Numbered from the stretch's first letter, positions 46,859 to 60,326 are shown. The stretch is DNA of 64,000 nucleotides from Hordeum vulgare subsp. vulgare (GCF_904849725.1 NC_058519.1:541330316-541394315); one strand, 5' to 3'. Notes: a model not told the origin generated them from the letters alone. Numbers and translations are program-made.

Positions 46859-48572
46859 TGTTGAAAATATGCCCTAGGGGCAATAATAAAATGGTTATTA
46901 TTATATTTTTTTTGTTCATGATAATTATCTATTGTTCATGCTATAATTGTATTAACCGGAAATCGTAATACATGTGTGAATAAATAGATCACACCATGTC
47001 CCTAGTGAGCCTCTAGTTGACTAGCTCGTTGATCAATATATCGTCATGGTTTCCTGACCATGGACATTGGATGTGTTGATAACGGGATCACATCATTAGG
47101 AGATGATGTGATGGACAAGACCCAATCCTAAGAATAGCACAAGATCGTGTAGTTTGTCTGCTAGAGCTTTTCTAATGTCAAGTATCATTTTCTTAGACCA
47201 TGAGATTGTGCAACTCCCGGATACCGTAAGAATGCTTTGGTTGTATCAAACATCACAATGTAACTGGGTGACTATAAAGGTGCACTACAGGTATCTCCGA
47301 AAGTGTTTGTTGGGTTGGTACGAACCGAGACTGGGATTTGTCACTCTGTGTGACGAAGAGGTATCTCTGGGCCAACTCGGTAATACATCATCATAATGAG
47401 CTCAATGTGACTAAGGAGTTTGTCACGGGATCATGTGTTATGGAACGAGCAAAGAGACTTGCCGGTAACGAGATTGAACAAGGTATAGGGATACCGACGA
47501 TCGAATCTCGGGCAAGTATCATACCGATAGACAGAGGGAATTGTATACAGGATTAAGTTTATCCCCAACATCGTGGTTCATCCGATGAGATCATCGTGGA
47601 ACATGTGGGAGCCAATATGGGTATTCAGATCCCGCTATTGGTTATTGGTCGGAGAGGCGTCTCGGTCATGTCTGCATGGTTCCCGAACCCATAGGGTCTA
47701 CACACTTAAGGTTCGATGACGCTAGAGTTGTAATGGGAATTGTATATGTGGTTACCGGAAGTTGTTCGGAGTCCCGGATGAGATCCCGGACGTCACGAGG
47801 AGTTCTGGAATAGTACGGAGGTGAACATTTATATATGGGAAGTCTAGTTTCGGTCATCGGAAAGGTTTCGGGTTTTATCGGTATTGTACCGGGACCACCG
47901 AAGCGGTTCCGGAGGTCCACCTGTCCCGGAGGGCCACATGGGCCGAAATAGGGAGGGAGCTAGCTCCCTGATGGGCTGGTGCGCACCACCAAAGGGGCCC
48001 AAGGCGCCTAGGGCTGAAACCCTAGGGCGTGGGGCTGCCTCCCACCAACTTGGGAGGCAAGCCACCCCCTTGGTCGCCGCTGCCCCCCTCCTAGGGTTTC
48101 TAGGGTGGCCTGCCCCTCTCCCCTTCCTCCTATAAATAGAGGATTGTTGAGAGGGCTGCACACACACCTGAACCATCCCCCTTGGCGCAACCCTATCCCT
48201 CTGCTTCTCCTCCTCCGCGGCGCTTGGCGAAGCCGTGCCAGAGAACCACGAGCTCCACCGCCACCACACCGTCGTACTGCTGGAGCTCTCCCTCAACTTC
48301 TCCTCCTCCCCCCTTGCTATATCAAGGAGGAGAAGTCCCCGGGATGTACGTGTGTTGAACGTGGAGGCACCATTCGTTCAGTGCTTGGATCAGATCTTCC
48401 GCGATTTGAATCGCCGCGAGTACGACTCCGTCAACCACGTTCATTGCAACGCTTCCGCTTAGCAATCTTTAACGATATGAAGATGCTCTCTCTCTCTCTA
48501 GTTGCTAGCATCTCCTAGATTGATCTTGGTGACATGTAGGATTTTTTTGAATTTATACTACGTTCCCCAAAA
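46859..48572 (+). repeat. 5' LTR of the older BARE-like element
   Basis: 1714 bp, TGTTGAAAATATGCCC to CCCCAAAA (the final CA decayed). TATA box TATAAATA at 48131-48138. Confidence 0.87.
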
Positions 48573-48573
48573 G

Positions 48574-48590
48574 TGGCATCATGAGCTAGG
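48574..48590 (+). other. Primer binding site, older BARE-like element
   Basis: TGGCATCATGAGCTAGG, tRNA-Met type, identical to the outer element's site at 36745. Confidence 0.7.
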
Positions 48591-49850
48591 TCTATGCGTA
48601 GATTCTATGCACGAGTAGAACACAAGTAGTTGTGGGCGATGATTTGGTAAATTTTCTTACCATTAATAGTCCTATATTGATTCGGCAGCATTGTGGGATG
48701 AAGCGGCCCGGACTGACTTTACATGTACTCTTACGTGAGACTGGTTCCATCGCCTGACATGCACTTGTTGCATAAGGTGGCTAGCGGGTGTCTATCTCTC
48801 CCACTTTATCCGGATCGGATTCGATGAAGAGGGTCCTTATGAAGGGTGAATATCAATTGGCATATAACTGTTGTGGATGTAACGTAGGTGAGAATCGTTC
48901 TTGCTAGAAACCCGTAGTAGCCACGTAAAACTTGCAACATAAATTAGAGGACGTCTAACTTGTTTTTGCAGGGTATGCTATGTGATGTGATACGGCCAAA
49001 AGGATGTGATGAAATATATGTGGTGTATGAGATTGATCATGTTCTTGTAATAGGATTCATGACTTGCATGTCAATGAGTATGACAACCGACAGGAGCCAT
49101 AGGAGTTGTCTTAATTTACTGTATGACCTACGTGTAAGTCAAGAACGTCATATGATTACTTTACTTTATTGCTAACCGTTAGCCATAGTAGTAGAAGTAA
49201 TAGTTGGCGAGACAACTTCATGAAGACACGATGATGGAGATCATGGTGTCGCGCTGGTGACAATGATGATCGTGCCATGCCCCGAAGATGGAGATCAAAG
49301 GCGCAAGATGATATTGGCCATATCATGTCACTTTATGATTTGCATGTGATGTTTATCATGTTTTTACATCTTATTTGCTTAGAACGACGGGTAGTAAATA
49401 AGATGACCCCTCACTAAAATTTCAAGAAATGTGTTCCCCCTAAGTGTGCACCATTGCGAAGGATCGTTGTTTCGAAGCACCACGTGATGATCGGGTGTGA
49501 TAGATTCTAACGTTCGCATACAACGGGTGTAAGCCAGATTTACACACACGAAACACTTAGGTTGACTTGATGAGCCTAGCATGTATAGACATGGCCTCGG
49601 AACACGAGAGGCCGAAAAGGTCGAACATGAGTTGTATGGTAGATACGATCAACATGGAGATGTTCACCATTGATGACTAGTCCGTCTCACGTGATGAGTG
49701 GACACGGCCTAGTCGATATGGATCATGTATCGCTTACATGACTAGAGGGATGTCTTTCTGAGTGGGAGTTCATTAAATAATTTTATTAGATGAACTTAAT
49801 TATCATGAACTTAGTCTAAAGTTATCTTTACAATCTATATTGTAGATCCA
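48591..49850 (+). other. Leader of the older BARE-like element
   Basis: Long untranslated region between the primer site and gag, typical of BARE elements. No gene of its own is visible. Confidence 0.6.
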
Positions 49851-50328
49851 ATGGCCCATGCTAATGTCCCACTAAACTTCAACGCATTCCTAGAGAAAGC
49901 CAAGCTGAAAGACGATGGAAGCAACTATACGGACTGGGTCCATAACTTGAGGCTCATCCTCATAGCTTCCAAGAAAATATATGTTATTGACGCATCGCTA
50001 GGTGACGCACCCGTTTTCCCAGCGCCTCAAGACGTTATGAATGCATGGCTGCAGCGTGGTGATAATTACTCCCTAGTTCAGTGCGGTATGCTTTACAGTT
50101 TAGAATCGGGGCTCCAAAAGCGTTTTGAGCAACATTGAGCATATGAGATGTTCCAAGAGCTGAAACTAGTTTACCAAGATCATGCCTGGGTCAAGAGATG
50201 TGAAGTCTCCGACAAGTTCTTCAGTTGTAAGATGGAGGAAAATGGTTCTGTCAGCGAGCACATACTCAGAATGTCTGGGTTACATAACCGCTTGTCTCAA
50301 CTGGAAGTTAATCTTACGGATGACTCGG
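49851..50328 (+). pseudogene. BARE-type gag, N-terminal part
   Basis: It begins MAHANVPLNFNAFLEKAKLK and has the copia gag (UBN2-like) pattern: DGSNYTDWVHNLRLIL, CKMEENGSVSEHILRMSGLH. One stop at 50136-50138 interrupts an otherwise open frame, and the Athila-like LTR cuts it at 50329 after ctcgg. It is much better preserved than the gag relics of the younger elements. Confidence 0.82.
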
Positions 50329-51749
50329 TGATAACCCACAAGTATAGGGGATCGCAACAGTTTTCGAGGGTAGAGTATTCAACCCAAATTTTTTGATTCG
50401 ACACAAGGGGAAGACAAAGAATATTCTCGAGTATTAGCAGTTGAGTTGTCAATTCAACCACACCTGAGAGACTTAGTATCTACAGCAAAGTATCAGTAGC
50501 AAAGTGGTGTGATAGCAATAGTAGCAACGGTAATAGTAGAAGAAGTGACATCGGTAGCAATAACAGTAGCAGCAGTGACAACAGTAGCGACAGAGTAACA
50601 GTAGCAGGAGTGACAGTAGTAGCGGCAAAGTAACAATAGCAAGGACCAGTAGGAAAAACTCATAGGCATTGGATCGGTGATGGATAGTTATGCCGGATGA
50701 CATTCATCATGCAACAGTTATAACATGGGGAGATATGTAACTAGCTCCAATTCGTCAATGTAATATAGGCATGTATTCCGTATGTAGTCATACGTGCTTA
50801 GAGAAAAGAACTTGTATGACATCTATTGTCCATCCCTCCCATGGCAGCGGGGTCCTAATGGAAACTACGGGATATTAAGGTTCTCCTTTTAATATAGAAC
50901 CGGAACAAAGCATTAGCACTTAGTGAATACATGAACTCCTCATACTATGGTCATCTCCGGGGTTGCCGGGTCATAACACACAATAGGTGAATACAATTTG
51001 CAAGGTAGGATCAAGAACACACATATATTGACGAGAACATAATAGGTTCAGATCTGAAATCATGGCACTCGGGCCCTAGTGACAAGCATTAAGCATGGAA
51101 AAGTAGTAGCAACATCAATCTCAGAACATAGTGGATACTAGAGATCAATCCCCATCAAAACTAACTCGATTACATGATAGATGTCATCCAACCCATCACC
51201 GTCCAGCAAGCCTACGATGAGATTACTCACAAACGGTGAAGATCATCATGGAATTGGCGATGAAGGAAGGTTGGTGATGACGATGGCGACGATCTCCCCT
51301 CTCCGGAGCCCAGAACGGACTCTAGATCCGCCCTCTAGAGGAAGAACAGGTGGTGGCGGCGCCTCCGTATCGTAAAACGCGATGAACTCTTCTCCTTGAT
51401 TTTTTCCGGACGAAAGGGACTAAATAGAGCTGGAGTTGGAGGCGGCGGAGCCCTAAGGGCCCCACAAGCATGCTAGGCGCGACCAGGGGGGGCGTGCCTG
51501 GTGGGCTTGTGGGATCCTCGCTCCACTCCTCCGGTTGATTCTTGCGATAGTATTTTTTATATATTCCACAAAAAATCCTTGTAAATTTCCATGTCATTCC
51601 GAGAACTTTTATTTCTGCACAAAAACAACACCATGGTAATTCTGCTGAAAAGATCGTTAGTCCGGGTTAGTTCCATTCAAATCATGCAAATTAGAGTCCA
51701 AAACAAGGGCAAAAGAGTTTGGAAAAGTAGATACGACGGAGACATATCA
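50329..51749 (-). repeat. 3' LTR of the right pol-less element
   Basis: 1421 bp, matching 15687-17111. On the minus strand it starts TGATATGTCTCC and ends GTGGGTTATCA. Hairpin at 51457-51515 (more decayed than elsewhere). Trinucleotide-rich tract at about 50490-50640. Confidence 0.88.
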
Positions 51750-51763
51750 ACTCCCCCAAGCTT
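51750..51763 (-). other. Polypurine tract of the right pol-less element
   Basis: The minus strand reads AGCTTGGGGGAGT directly before the 3' LTR, and the block CTTGAGGACAAGC lies just upstream (near 51790-51778). Confidence 0.8.
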
Positions 51764-53703
51764 ATAGCCTTGCTTGTCCTCAAGCAATTCAGTTGACAAA
51801 CTGAAAGAGACAAAAGAAAAACTTTTACGAACTCTATTTGATCTTGTTGTTGCAATTATGTCTAACTCATATTCAGATTTTCAGCAAGATCATAAGCTAA
51901 CCACATAAGCAATGACATTTATGTCTCAAGAGGAACTCATATCAATGGCATAATCAACTAGCGAGCAATAATAATAAGTTTCAAACGTCAACACTTCAAT
52001 CAAAACAATCATGAAGCAATATGAACAGATGGTATATCGCTAGCTCTTTCTGAGACCGCATAACATAAATGCACAGCACCTTCAAAGACCAAGGGTTGAC
52101 TGAACATTTTAATTCATGGCAAAGAAGATCCAGTCACAGTCATACTCAATAACAATTAAAAGCAAAGCATAAGAATGACAGAGGTGCTCTCTAATTGGTG
52201 CTTTTCTTAGAAGAGGATGACTCAACAGAAACATAAATAGATAGGCCCTTCGCAGAGGGAAGCATTGATTTGCAGAGGTGCGAGAGCTCAAGCTTTTAAG
52301 ACAGAGATAAATAATTTTGGGTGGCATGCTTTCATTGTCAACGCAATGACCAAGAGTTTTCACCATCTTCCATGCTACACATGCTATAGGCGGTTCCCAA
52401 AGAGAAAAGTAAAGTTTTAACTCCCCCACCACCGATCAATCACACTCCATGATTAGCCGAATACTCGGGTGCCATCCATACCAACAACAACCTAGGGGGA
52501 GTTTTTTTTTGCAATTATCTTTTCGATTTGAGCATGGAACTGGGCATTCCAATTACCGGCCCCTTTCTCGTGAGTGATAGTGAATAAACACATATCGAGG
52601 ATAACACGCCTAGCATGGAAGATACTGATCGCCCCTTGTCGCCACATGAGCGGTTCGGGCATGCAAAACATATTATTTCTTGAAGGTTTAGAGAGCGGCA
52701 CATGCAAATTTACTTGGAACGGCAGGTAGATACCGCATGTAGGTAGGTATGGTGGACTCATATGGAACAACTTTGGGTTTATGGAAGTGGATGCAAAAGC
52801 AGTATTCCCGCTTAGTACAAGTGAAGGCTAGCAAAAGACTGGGAAGCGACCAACTAGAGAGCGAGAACAGTCATCAATATGCATTGAAATTAACCAACAT
52901 TGAGTGCAAGCATGAGTAGGATATAAATCACCATAAACATCAATATCATAGAGGCTATGTTGATTTCGTTTCAACTACATGCATGAACATGTGCCAAGTC
53001 AAGCCACTTGAATCATTCAAAGGAGGATACCATCCTATCATACTACATCATAATCATCTCAAAATTCATGTTGGCATCCAAGATAAACCATTATAAGCTC
53101 CTAGATAATTAAGCATGGGATCAGAAACTATGATCTCTAAGTTGTCATTGCAAACATGTTTCTCTCATAACAAAGCTGAATTAGGAACGATGAGCTAGTA
53201 ATATTTACAAAAACAAAAATAGATAGAGTTCATACCAGCTTTTCCAGGCTCAGTCACTTCATCATATATCGTCATTATTGCCTTTCACATGCACGACCGA
53301 ATGATGTGAACAATAATAAGAGTGCTCGTGCATTGGACTAAGCTGGAATCTGCAAGCAAACACAAAGGAGAAGACAAAGTAATATGGCTCTTTGACAGAT
53401 AAACATATATGCATGCAAGAGCCACTAAACATTGTAACCATGGTCTTATACCTTGACCCAAAGAAAAAGAAAACTATTTACAAGGGAAAGCTCCCAACAA
53501 GCAAAAGAAGAACGAGAAATCTTTTTGGGTTTTCTCAAACTAGACAAACACACGAGAAGAAAGCGAGAAAAAGAAATAAACTGGCATGGATGATACAGTG
53601 GCAAAGTGTGAACACCGACTAACAAAGTGAAAGCGTGAGCATGAATATAAAGTCGGTGAGAAACACGTACTCCCCCAAGCTTAGGCTTTTGGCCTAAGTT
53701 GGT
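51764..53703 (-). other. Non-coding 3' region with an internal polypurine-like site
   Basis: No convincing gene. At 53682-53669 the minus strand reads AAGCTTGGGGGAGT, identical to the tract at the LTR, with an adjacent inverted repeat (cttaggc and gcctaag, 53680-53698). The left element has the same feature at 1024-1058. Confidence 0.5.
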
Positions 53704-54725
53704 CTACTCGCAACGCTGGTCCGGGCGATATCCAAAATCATAATGGGGGTTGTACGGGAGCGCGACAGCCACTGCCTGCATAGCTGCCTCACGGAGGCGA
53801 GCAGCCTTTGCCTCCCTCTCATATTCCTCTGCCTCTCCTTTGGTTATGTAATATCTCCGTTTCACCTGAAAGTCAAAGAAGGCAGGAGCATGAAGGGTAA
53901 TATGGAAAACACGTTGTCGGTTAAATATTAACCGGTATAGGAGGTTTCATTATCCCTCTCAAGGAACTGATAGCGTGTTATAGCGGCGCGATCAAGGAAA
54001 GTTGTATGGAGTAGGGGATCTCCTTCGCGGATGGGTACTCCAAGAAAATTTGTTATGCGAGTGGCATAGATCCCACCAAAGAAATCCCCTTCATTAGCAT
54101 TATTATTTAGCCTGCTCGCTAATATAGCTCCCATGTTGAAACTTCTATCACCCGTTACTGCGCTCTTAAGAATGCTAAGGTCAGGTGCGCAGAGGTGACG
54201 ATGCTCAATCTTGCCGTTAATGCATCTACCTATGAAGAGGGAAAAGTAATGCAAGCCAAGAAAATGAATGCTCCCCATGGTAGCCTGCGTAATATCTCTA
54301 GTTTCTCCAACAGTTATACTAGAGAAAAAATCTCTAACCGAAGATTTAGGAGGATCATTGAGACTATCCCAATCAGGTATGTTGCAAATTCTATTGAAAT
54401 CCTCTAAATCGATGGTATACGATTTGTCATAGAGATCAAACAGTATGGATGTGTCACGGCCAGCTGAAAATTTGAATCTACGAACAAAAGAGGCAGTGAG
54501 AGTAGTATATTGTTCACATTTATCGGAGATGAATTCTTCAAGTCCAACATTGTGAACAAGTGAATCAAACTCATCTTTGAAACCTGCATCAATCATGAAT
54601 TCATCAGAAGGCCATTCACATGGTTGTACATGTGCGTTCCTCGGTTGGTAAGGATCGGGTTCCCGAATCGCGAGACGGGGAGCCCTCTTGCTTGAGGAAC
54701 CACCATGATAGTTTCTCCTAAACAT
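53704..54725 (-). pseudogene. ATHILA ORF1-like protein, one frameshift
   Basis: It is open for 265 codons from MFRRNYHGGSSSKRAP to RDNETSYTG (54725-53928). Relative to the left copy one base is missing near 53948, after which the other frame continues RLIFNRQRVFHITL to the stop at 53704. Shared motifs include FIGRCINGKIEHRHLCAPDL and FFGGIYATRITNFLGVPI. Family of unknown function, in the place where env-like genes lie in some Athila elements. Confidence 0.78.
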
Positions 54726-55504
54726 CTTCCTTTTCTGAAATTTTTAGTAACTCCAAGGAAAAGTGAACAAGGCCCAACGAAACTCGTAGCAACTACTCCT
54801 ACAAGTGCCTAGAGGCCATATCACGCATCAAAACTACTTGGGACCAGCTAAAATTAGCATGCAAATCTCAAGAACAGGGTCACCAAGGCAGCAAAAATAC
54901 GCAACTAATAAGGCACTAGAGAAAAAATTATTTGGACCAATGGAGGAGTCACATACCAAGGAACAATTTCCCCAAAACAGTTTGGTGAATGGGGCTTTGC
55001 ACAAGGAGATCGAAAATCGCAGCAAGAAGAGCAAGAACACGGGTTTGAGTTGTAGAATGAATTTTTCTGGAGGTAGGAGAAGGAGATGGGAGCTGGAATA
55101 AGTGGAGGGGGACATGTGGGCCCCACAAGCCTGGTAGGCGCGGCCAGGGGGGTGCCCGCGCCTCCTGGTCTTGTGGCCCACTGGTGCATCCCCCTGACTA
55201 GCTCTCCGTCTCAGAAATTTTTCAAAAATTCCAAAAAAAATCGTACTTGATTTTCAGGGCCTTTGAAGTACTTTTTTTTTCGGGACACTTTTCTACGGGA
55301 CGCAAGAAGCAGAAAACAGGAAAAACTAAAGCTAAATCTATCATTTTTCTTCTAACAACCGAAGGTAAAGGTTTGGAACAGAGGGTTGTGACTCTCAGAT
55401 TCATCCATTTCATGGTCATCAAAAGAAATCCTTCAATGAGGTTGATCAAGTCTCCTTGACAAACTTTTTTGAATCGCATAAAAAACGGAGAATTTTCGAA
55501 TAGT
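54726..55504 (-). other. Spacer upstream of the ATHILA-like ORF, with hairpin
   Basis: It contains the hairpin at 55116-55181 (GTGGGCCCCACAAGCC against CTTGTGGCCCAC), about 390 bp upstream of the ORF start. Near 54885 it shows the uninterrupted sequence into which gypsy copy 1 inserted in the left element. Confidence 0.55.
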
Positions 55505-55908
55505 CACTAGGTTACCTCAATGGGGATGTGCATATCCCCAACAAGCAAATCATACTTCATCTTAAAGTAGGTATAGGGCATTCAAAGCTCCCAATAAGAA
55601 TCGATGAAGCTGTTTCAATAGCATTGATGCAATGTACTCGATGTTGTTTTTTCGGAAAGTGCACCGTATGCTCATTACCATTAACGTGGAAAGTGACATT
55701 GCCTTTGTTGCAATGAATAACAGCCCCTGCAGTGTTTAAAAAGGGTCTTCCAAGGATGACCGCCATGGCATCATCCTCGGGAATATCCAGAATAACAAAG
55801 TCCGTTAAGATAGTAACATTAGCAACCACAACAGGCACATCCTCGCAAATGCCAATAGGGAAAGCAGTTGATTTGTCGGCCATTTGCAGGGAGATTTCAG
55901 TGGGTGTC
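55505..55908 (-). pseudogene. C-terminal part of protease, right pol-less element
   Basis: From MADKSTAFPIGICEDVPVVV to FECPIPTLR, including ILGRPFLNTAGAVIHC. The catalytic half is cut away by the gypsy insertion at 55909, and a frame change near 55565 alters the end. Confidence 0.72.
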
Positions 55909-57396
55909 TGATACGTCCATTTTGCATCATGCTTTCATGTTGATATTAATCGCTTTATGGGCTGTTATTACACTTCACGGTACAATACTTATGCCTTTTC
56001 TCTCTTATTTGGCAAGTTTACATGAAGAGGGAGAATGCCGACAGTTGGGATTCTCGCCTGAAAATGGAGCAAGTTTTAGATACCTATTTTGCGCAACTCC
56101 AAAAGCCACGAAAATTAATGAGGATTTATTTTGGAATTTATAAAAACTTCTGGGCCGAAGAAGTCTGCTAGGCACGCCCCCGTGGCCGTGCCCAGGGGGC
56201 TTGTGGGCACCCTGGTGGCCCTCTAGCCCCCCTCTTTTGCTACAAGAAGGGTTTCGTTCCAGAAATAATCAAGAGGAGGCTTTCGGGAGGAATCGCCGCC
56301 GCCACGAGGCGGAACTTGAGCAGAACCAATCTAGAGCTCCGGCAGGGTCGTCCTGCCGAGGAAACTTCCCTCCCGGAGGGGGAAATCGTCGCCATCGTCA
56401 TCACCAACACTCCTCTCATCGGACGGGACTCATCACCATCAACATCTTCATCAGCACCATCTCATCTCCAAACCCTAGTTCATCTCTTGTAACCAATCTC
56501 CGTCTCGCTACTCCGATTGGTCCTTGTAAGGTTGCTAGTAGTGTTAATTACTCTTTGTAGTTGATGCTAGTTGGATTACTTGGTGGAAGATTATATGTTC
56601 ATATCTTTGATGCTACTCATTACCTCTCTAGTCATGAATATGATTATGCTTTGTGAGTAGTCACTTTTGTTCCTGAGGACATGGGATAAGTCATGATATA
56701 AGTAGTCATGTGAATTTGGTATTTGTTTGATATTTTGATGTGTTGTATGTTGTCTCTCCTCTAGTGGTTTTATGTGAACGTAGACTACATAAAACTTCAC
56801 CATTATTTGGGCCTAGAGGAAGGCATTGGGAAGTAGTAAGTAGATGATGGGTTGCTAGAGTGACAGAAGCTTAAACCCTAGTTTATGCGTTGCTTCGTAA
56901 GGGGCTAATTTGGATCCACTAGTTTAATGTTATGGTTAGACTTTGTCTTAATTCTTCTTTCGTAGTTATGGATGCTTGCGAGAGGGGTTAATCATAAGTG
57001 GGATGCTTGTCCAAGTAAGGGCAGTACCCAAGCGCTGGTCCACCCACATATCAAACTATCAAAGTAGCGAACGCGAATCATATGAACATGATGAAAACTA
57101 GCTTGAAATTTTTTTCCATGTGTCCTCGGGAGTGCTTTACCTCCTATAAGAGTTTGTCTAGGCTTGTCCCTTGCTACAAAAGGGATTGGGCCACTTTGCT
57201 GCACCTTTGTTACCGTTGTTACTTGCTACTTGCTACGAATCATCTTGTCACACAACTACTTGTTACCGATAATTTCAGTGCTTGCAGAGATTACCTTGCT
57301 GAAAACCACTTGTCAGATCCTTCTGCTCCTCGTTGGGTTTGACACTCTTACTTATCGAAAGGACTATGACAGATCCCCTATACTTGTGGGTCATCA
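55909..57396 (+). repeat. 5' LTR of gypsy copy 2
   Basis: 1488 bp, TGATACGTCC to GGGTCATCA. The hairpin region (56166-56215) has lost most of its left arm; only a short GGCACG/CGTGCC stem (56171-56192) remains. Confidence 0.9.
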
Positions 57397-57407
57397 AGAC
57401 TCTTTTC

Positions 57408-57425
57408 TGGCGCCGTTGCCGTGGA
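57408..57425 (+). other. Primer binding site, tRNA-Asp, gypsy copy 2
   Basis: TGGCGCCGTTGCCGTGGA, one change from the site of copy 1, again 11 nt after the LTR. Confidence 0.85.
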
Positions 57426-57502
57426 GTGAAGAGCCTTTGGTTAGTGGAATTTGGTTAGGAAACATTTATATAGTGTGCTGAAATTTATTGTCACTTGTCA
57501 CT

Positions 57503-58555
57503 ATGGAAACTAACCCTTTGAGGAGCTTGTTCAGGGTATCTTCACCTTGAACGGAAGTACAAGGAGTTGCTCCTCCACTTGCTGCACCTACTGAAAATAT
57601 TTTCTATGAATTTCCTTCGGGTATGCTTGAGAAACTGCTGGCTAATCCTTTTACAAGAGATGGAACATCACATCCAGACTTGCATCTAATCTATGTAGAT
57701 GAAGTTTGTTGTTTATTTAAGCTTGCAGGTTTGCCCGAGGATGAGGTCAAGAAGAAGGTCTTTCCCTTATCTTTGAGGGATAAGGCGTTGACATGGTATA
57801 GGCTATGTGATGATATTGGATCATGGAACTACAACCGGTTGAAATTGAAATTTCTTCAAAAGTTTTATCCTATGCATCTAGTACATCGTGATCAGAATTA
57901 TATTTATAATTTTTGGCCTCGTGATAGAGAAAGCATCGCTCAAGCTTGGGGGAGGCTTAAATCAATGTTATATTCATGCCCCAACCATGAGCTCTTGAGA
58001 GAAATTATCATTCAAAACTTCTATGCTCGCTTCTCATGATGATCGCACCATGCTTGACACTTGTTGTACCGGTTCTTTTATGAAGAGAGATATTGACTTC
58101 AAATGGAATTTATTGGAAAGAATTAAACGCAACTTTGAAGATTGGGACCTTGATGAAGGTAAGGAGTCAGGTATGAATTTCAAGTTTGATTGCGTTAAAT
58201 CCTTTGTGGAAACAAATACTTTTTGTGATTTTAGCGCTAAATATGGACTTGACTCTGAGATAGTAGCTTCATCGTGTGAATCATTTGCTGCTCATATTGA
58301 CCTCCCCAAAGAGAAGTGGTTTAAATATCATCCTCCCTTAGAAGTCAATGTAGTTAAACCCAATCTAGTTGAAGAGAAAGTCATTGCCTATAATGATCCT
58401 ATTGTTCCTAGTGCTTACACTGAGAAACCACCTTTCCCTGTTAGGATAAAGGATCATTCTAAAGCTTCGACTGTGATACGTAGGGGACACATTAGAACAC
58501 CTACACGCCCTGAGAAAATTAGAGTTGAACCTAGCATTGCCATTATCAAAGATCT
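57503..58555 (+). pseudogene. gag region of gypsy copy 2
   Basis: It starts at ATG 57503. A stop at 57548 and a 2-base loss near 58030 break it; otherwise the capsid-like domain (DKALTWYRLCDD, AQAWGRLKSML) is open. The polypurine-like AAGCTTGGGGGAGG within it (57942-57955) is identical to copy 1. Confidence 0.85.
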
Positions 58556-60326
58556 CCTGTCCAACAATGTTGATGGCTATGATATTCACTTCTGTGACGA
58601 TGCTTCTAGAATTGCTAAACCACATGCTAGAGACAAACATAGGCCTGTTGTTGGCACGCCTGTTGTTTCTGTTAAGATAGGAGATCATTGTTATCATGGT
58701 TTATGTGATGTGGGTGCTAGTGTTAGTGCAATACCTCGATCCTTATATGATGAAATCAAAGACGAGATTGCACCTGTCGAGATAGAACCCATTGATGTCA
58801 CTATTCGGCTTACCAATAGAGATACTATCTGTCCTTTGGGAATTGTTAGGGATGTTGAAGTCTTGTATGGTAAAACGAAGTATCCTACTGATTTTCTCGT
58901 TCTTGCTACCACACAAGATAGCTTTTGTTCCATCATATTTAGCAGACCTTTTCTCAATACTGTCAATGCTCATATTGACTGTGAGAAGCAAACTGTCACT
59001 GTTGGCTTTGAAGGAGTGTCACATGAGTTCAATTTCTCCAAGTTTGGTAGACAACCTCATGAAAAGGAGTCGTCTTCTAAGGATGAAACTATTGCCCTGG
59101 CTTCTATTGATGTGCCTCCTACTTATCCCTTAGAGCAATACTTTCTTGAGCATGAAAATGATATGCATATGGATGAAAGGGATGAGATAGATAGAGTTAT
59201 CTTTGAACAATATCCTATCCTTAAGAATAATTTGCTTGTTGAACTGCTTGGAGATCCACCCCCACCAAAGGGTGATCCTGTGTTCGAGCTTAAACAGTTG
59301 CCAGATACTCTTAAGTATGCTTATCTTGATGAAAAAGAGATATATCCTGTTATTATTAGTGCTAGCCTCTCAGAGCATGAAGAAAAGAAGTTACTAAAAA
59401 CTCTGAGGAAGCACCGTGCTGCTATTGGATATACTATTGATGATCTTAAGGGCATTAGTCCCACTCTATGATAGCACAAGATTAAAACTGATCCTGATTC
59501 CAATTCAGTTGCTCATCATCAAAGGAGATTAAATCCTAATATGAAAGAGGTAGTAAGAAAAGAAATACTAAAGCTCCTGGAAGAAGGTATTATTTATCCT
59601 GTTGCTCATAGTGATTGGGTAAGTCCGGTGCATTGCGTCCCTAAGAAGGGAGGTATTACCGTTGTCCCTAATGATAAGGATGAATTGATCCCACAGAGGA
59701 TTATTACTCGCTATAGGATGGTGATCGATTTTAGGAAATTGAATAAAGCCACTCGGAAAGATCATTACCCTTTGCCTTTTATCGACCAAATGCTAGAAAG
59801 ACTGTCTGAACACATACACTTCTGCTTTCTAGACGGTTATTCTGGTTTCTCCCAAATACTAGTTGCACAAGCTGATCAGGAGAAAACTACTTTCACCTGC
59901 CCTTTCGGTACCTTTGCTTACAGACGTATGCCTTTTGGCTTATGTAATGCACCTGCTACCTTTCAAAGATGTATGATGGCTATATTCTCTGACTTCTGTG
60001 AAAAGATTGTTGAGGTTTTCATGGATGACTTCTCTCCGTTTACGGGTCTTCTTTTGATGATTGCCTCAGCAATCTTGATCGAGTCTTGCAGAGATGTAAA
60101 GACACTAACCTTGTCTTGAATTGGGAGAAGTGCCACTTTATGGTTAATGAAGGCATCATCTTAGGACATAAAATTTATGAAAGAGGTATTGAAGTCGATA
60201 AGGCTAAGGTTGATGCAATCGAGAAAATGCCATGCCCCACAGATATCAAAGGTATAAGAAGTTTCCTTGGTCATGCTGGTTTCTATAGAAGGTTCATTAA
60301 AGACTTCTCTAAGATTTCTAGGCCTC
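58556..60326 (+). pseudogene. Protease and reverse transcriptase of gypsy copy 2, RNase H deleted
   Basis: Protease is intact in sequence (GLCDVGASVSAIP near 58700, FSRPFLNT near 58945). Two adjacent stops at 59469 and 59472 precede RT. RT shows YRMVIDFRKLNKATRKDHYP, FLDGYSGF, FGLCNAPATF and FMDD; a 2-base insertion just after FMDD (about 60035) shifts the frame. After ISRP (60325) the sequence jumps to the point that corresponds to 7056 of copy 1, a loss of 362 bases covering RNase H. Confidence 0.87.

Larger units (their letters stand above)
46859..50328 (+). mobile_element. Older BARE/Angela-like copia element, 5' part
   Basis: 5' LTR, primer site, long leader and the first part of gag are present; the element is broken at 50328 by the minus-strand Athila-like element. 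It is clearly diverged from the copies at 26333-43512. Its 3' part should lie beyond the right edge. Confidence 0.88.
50329..55908 (-). mobile_element. Pol-less Athila-like Ty3/gypsy element, right copy (5' part outside window)
   Basis: On the minus strand: remnant of protease (55908-55505), non-coding spacer with hairpin, ATHILA ORF1-like gene (54725-53704), 3' non-coding region, polypurine tract, 3' LTR (51749-50329). It is inserted in gag of the BARE-like element and is itself broken at 55908 inside protease by the plus-strand gypsy copy 2. The candidate target duplication is ctcgg (50324-50328); its partner is outside the window. Confidence 0.87.
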
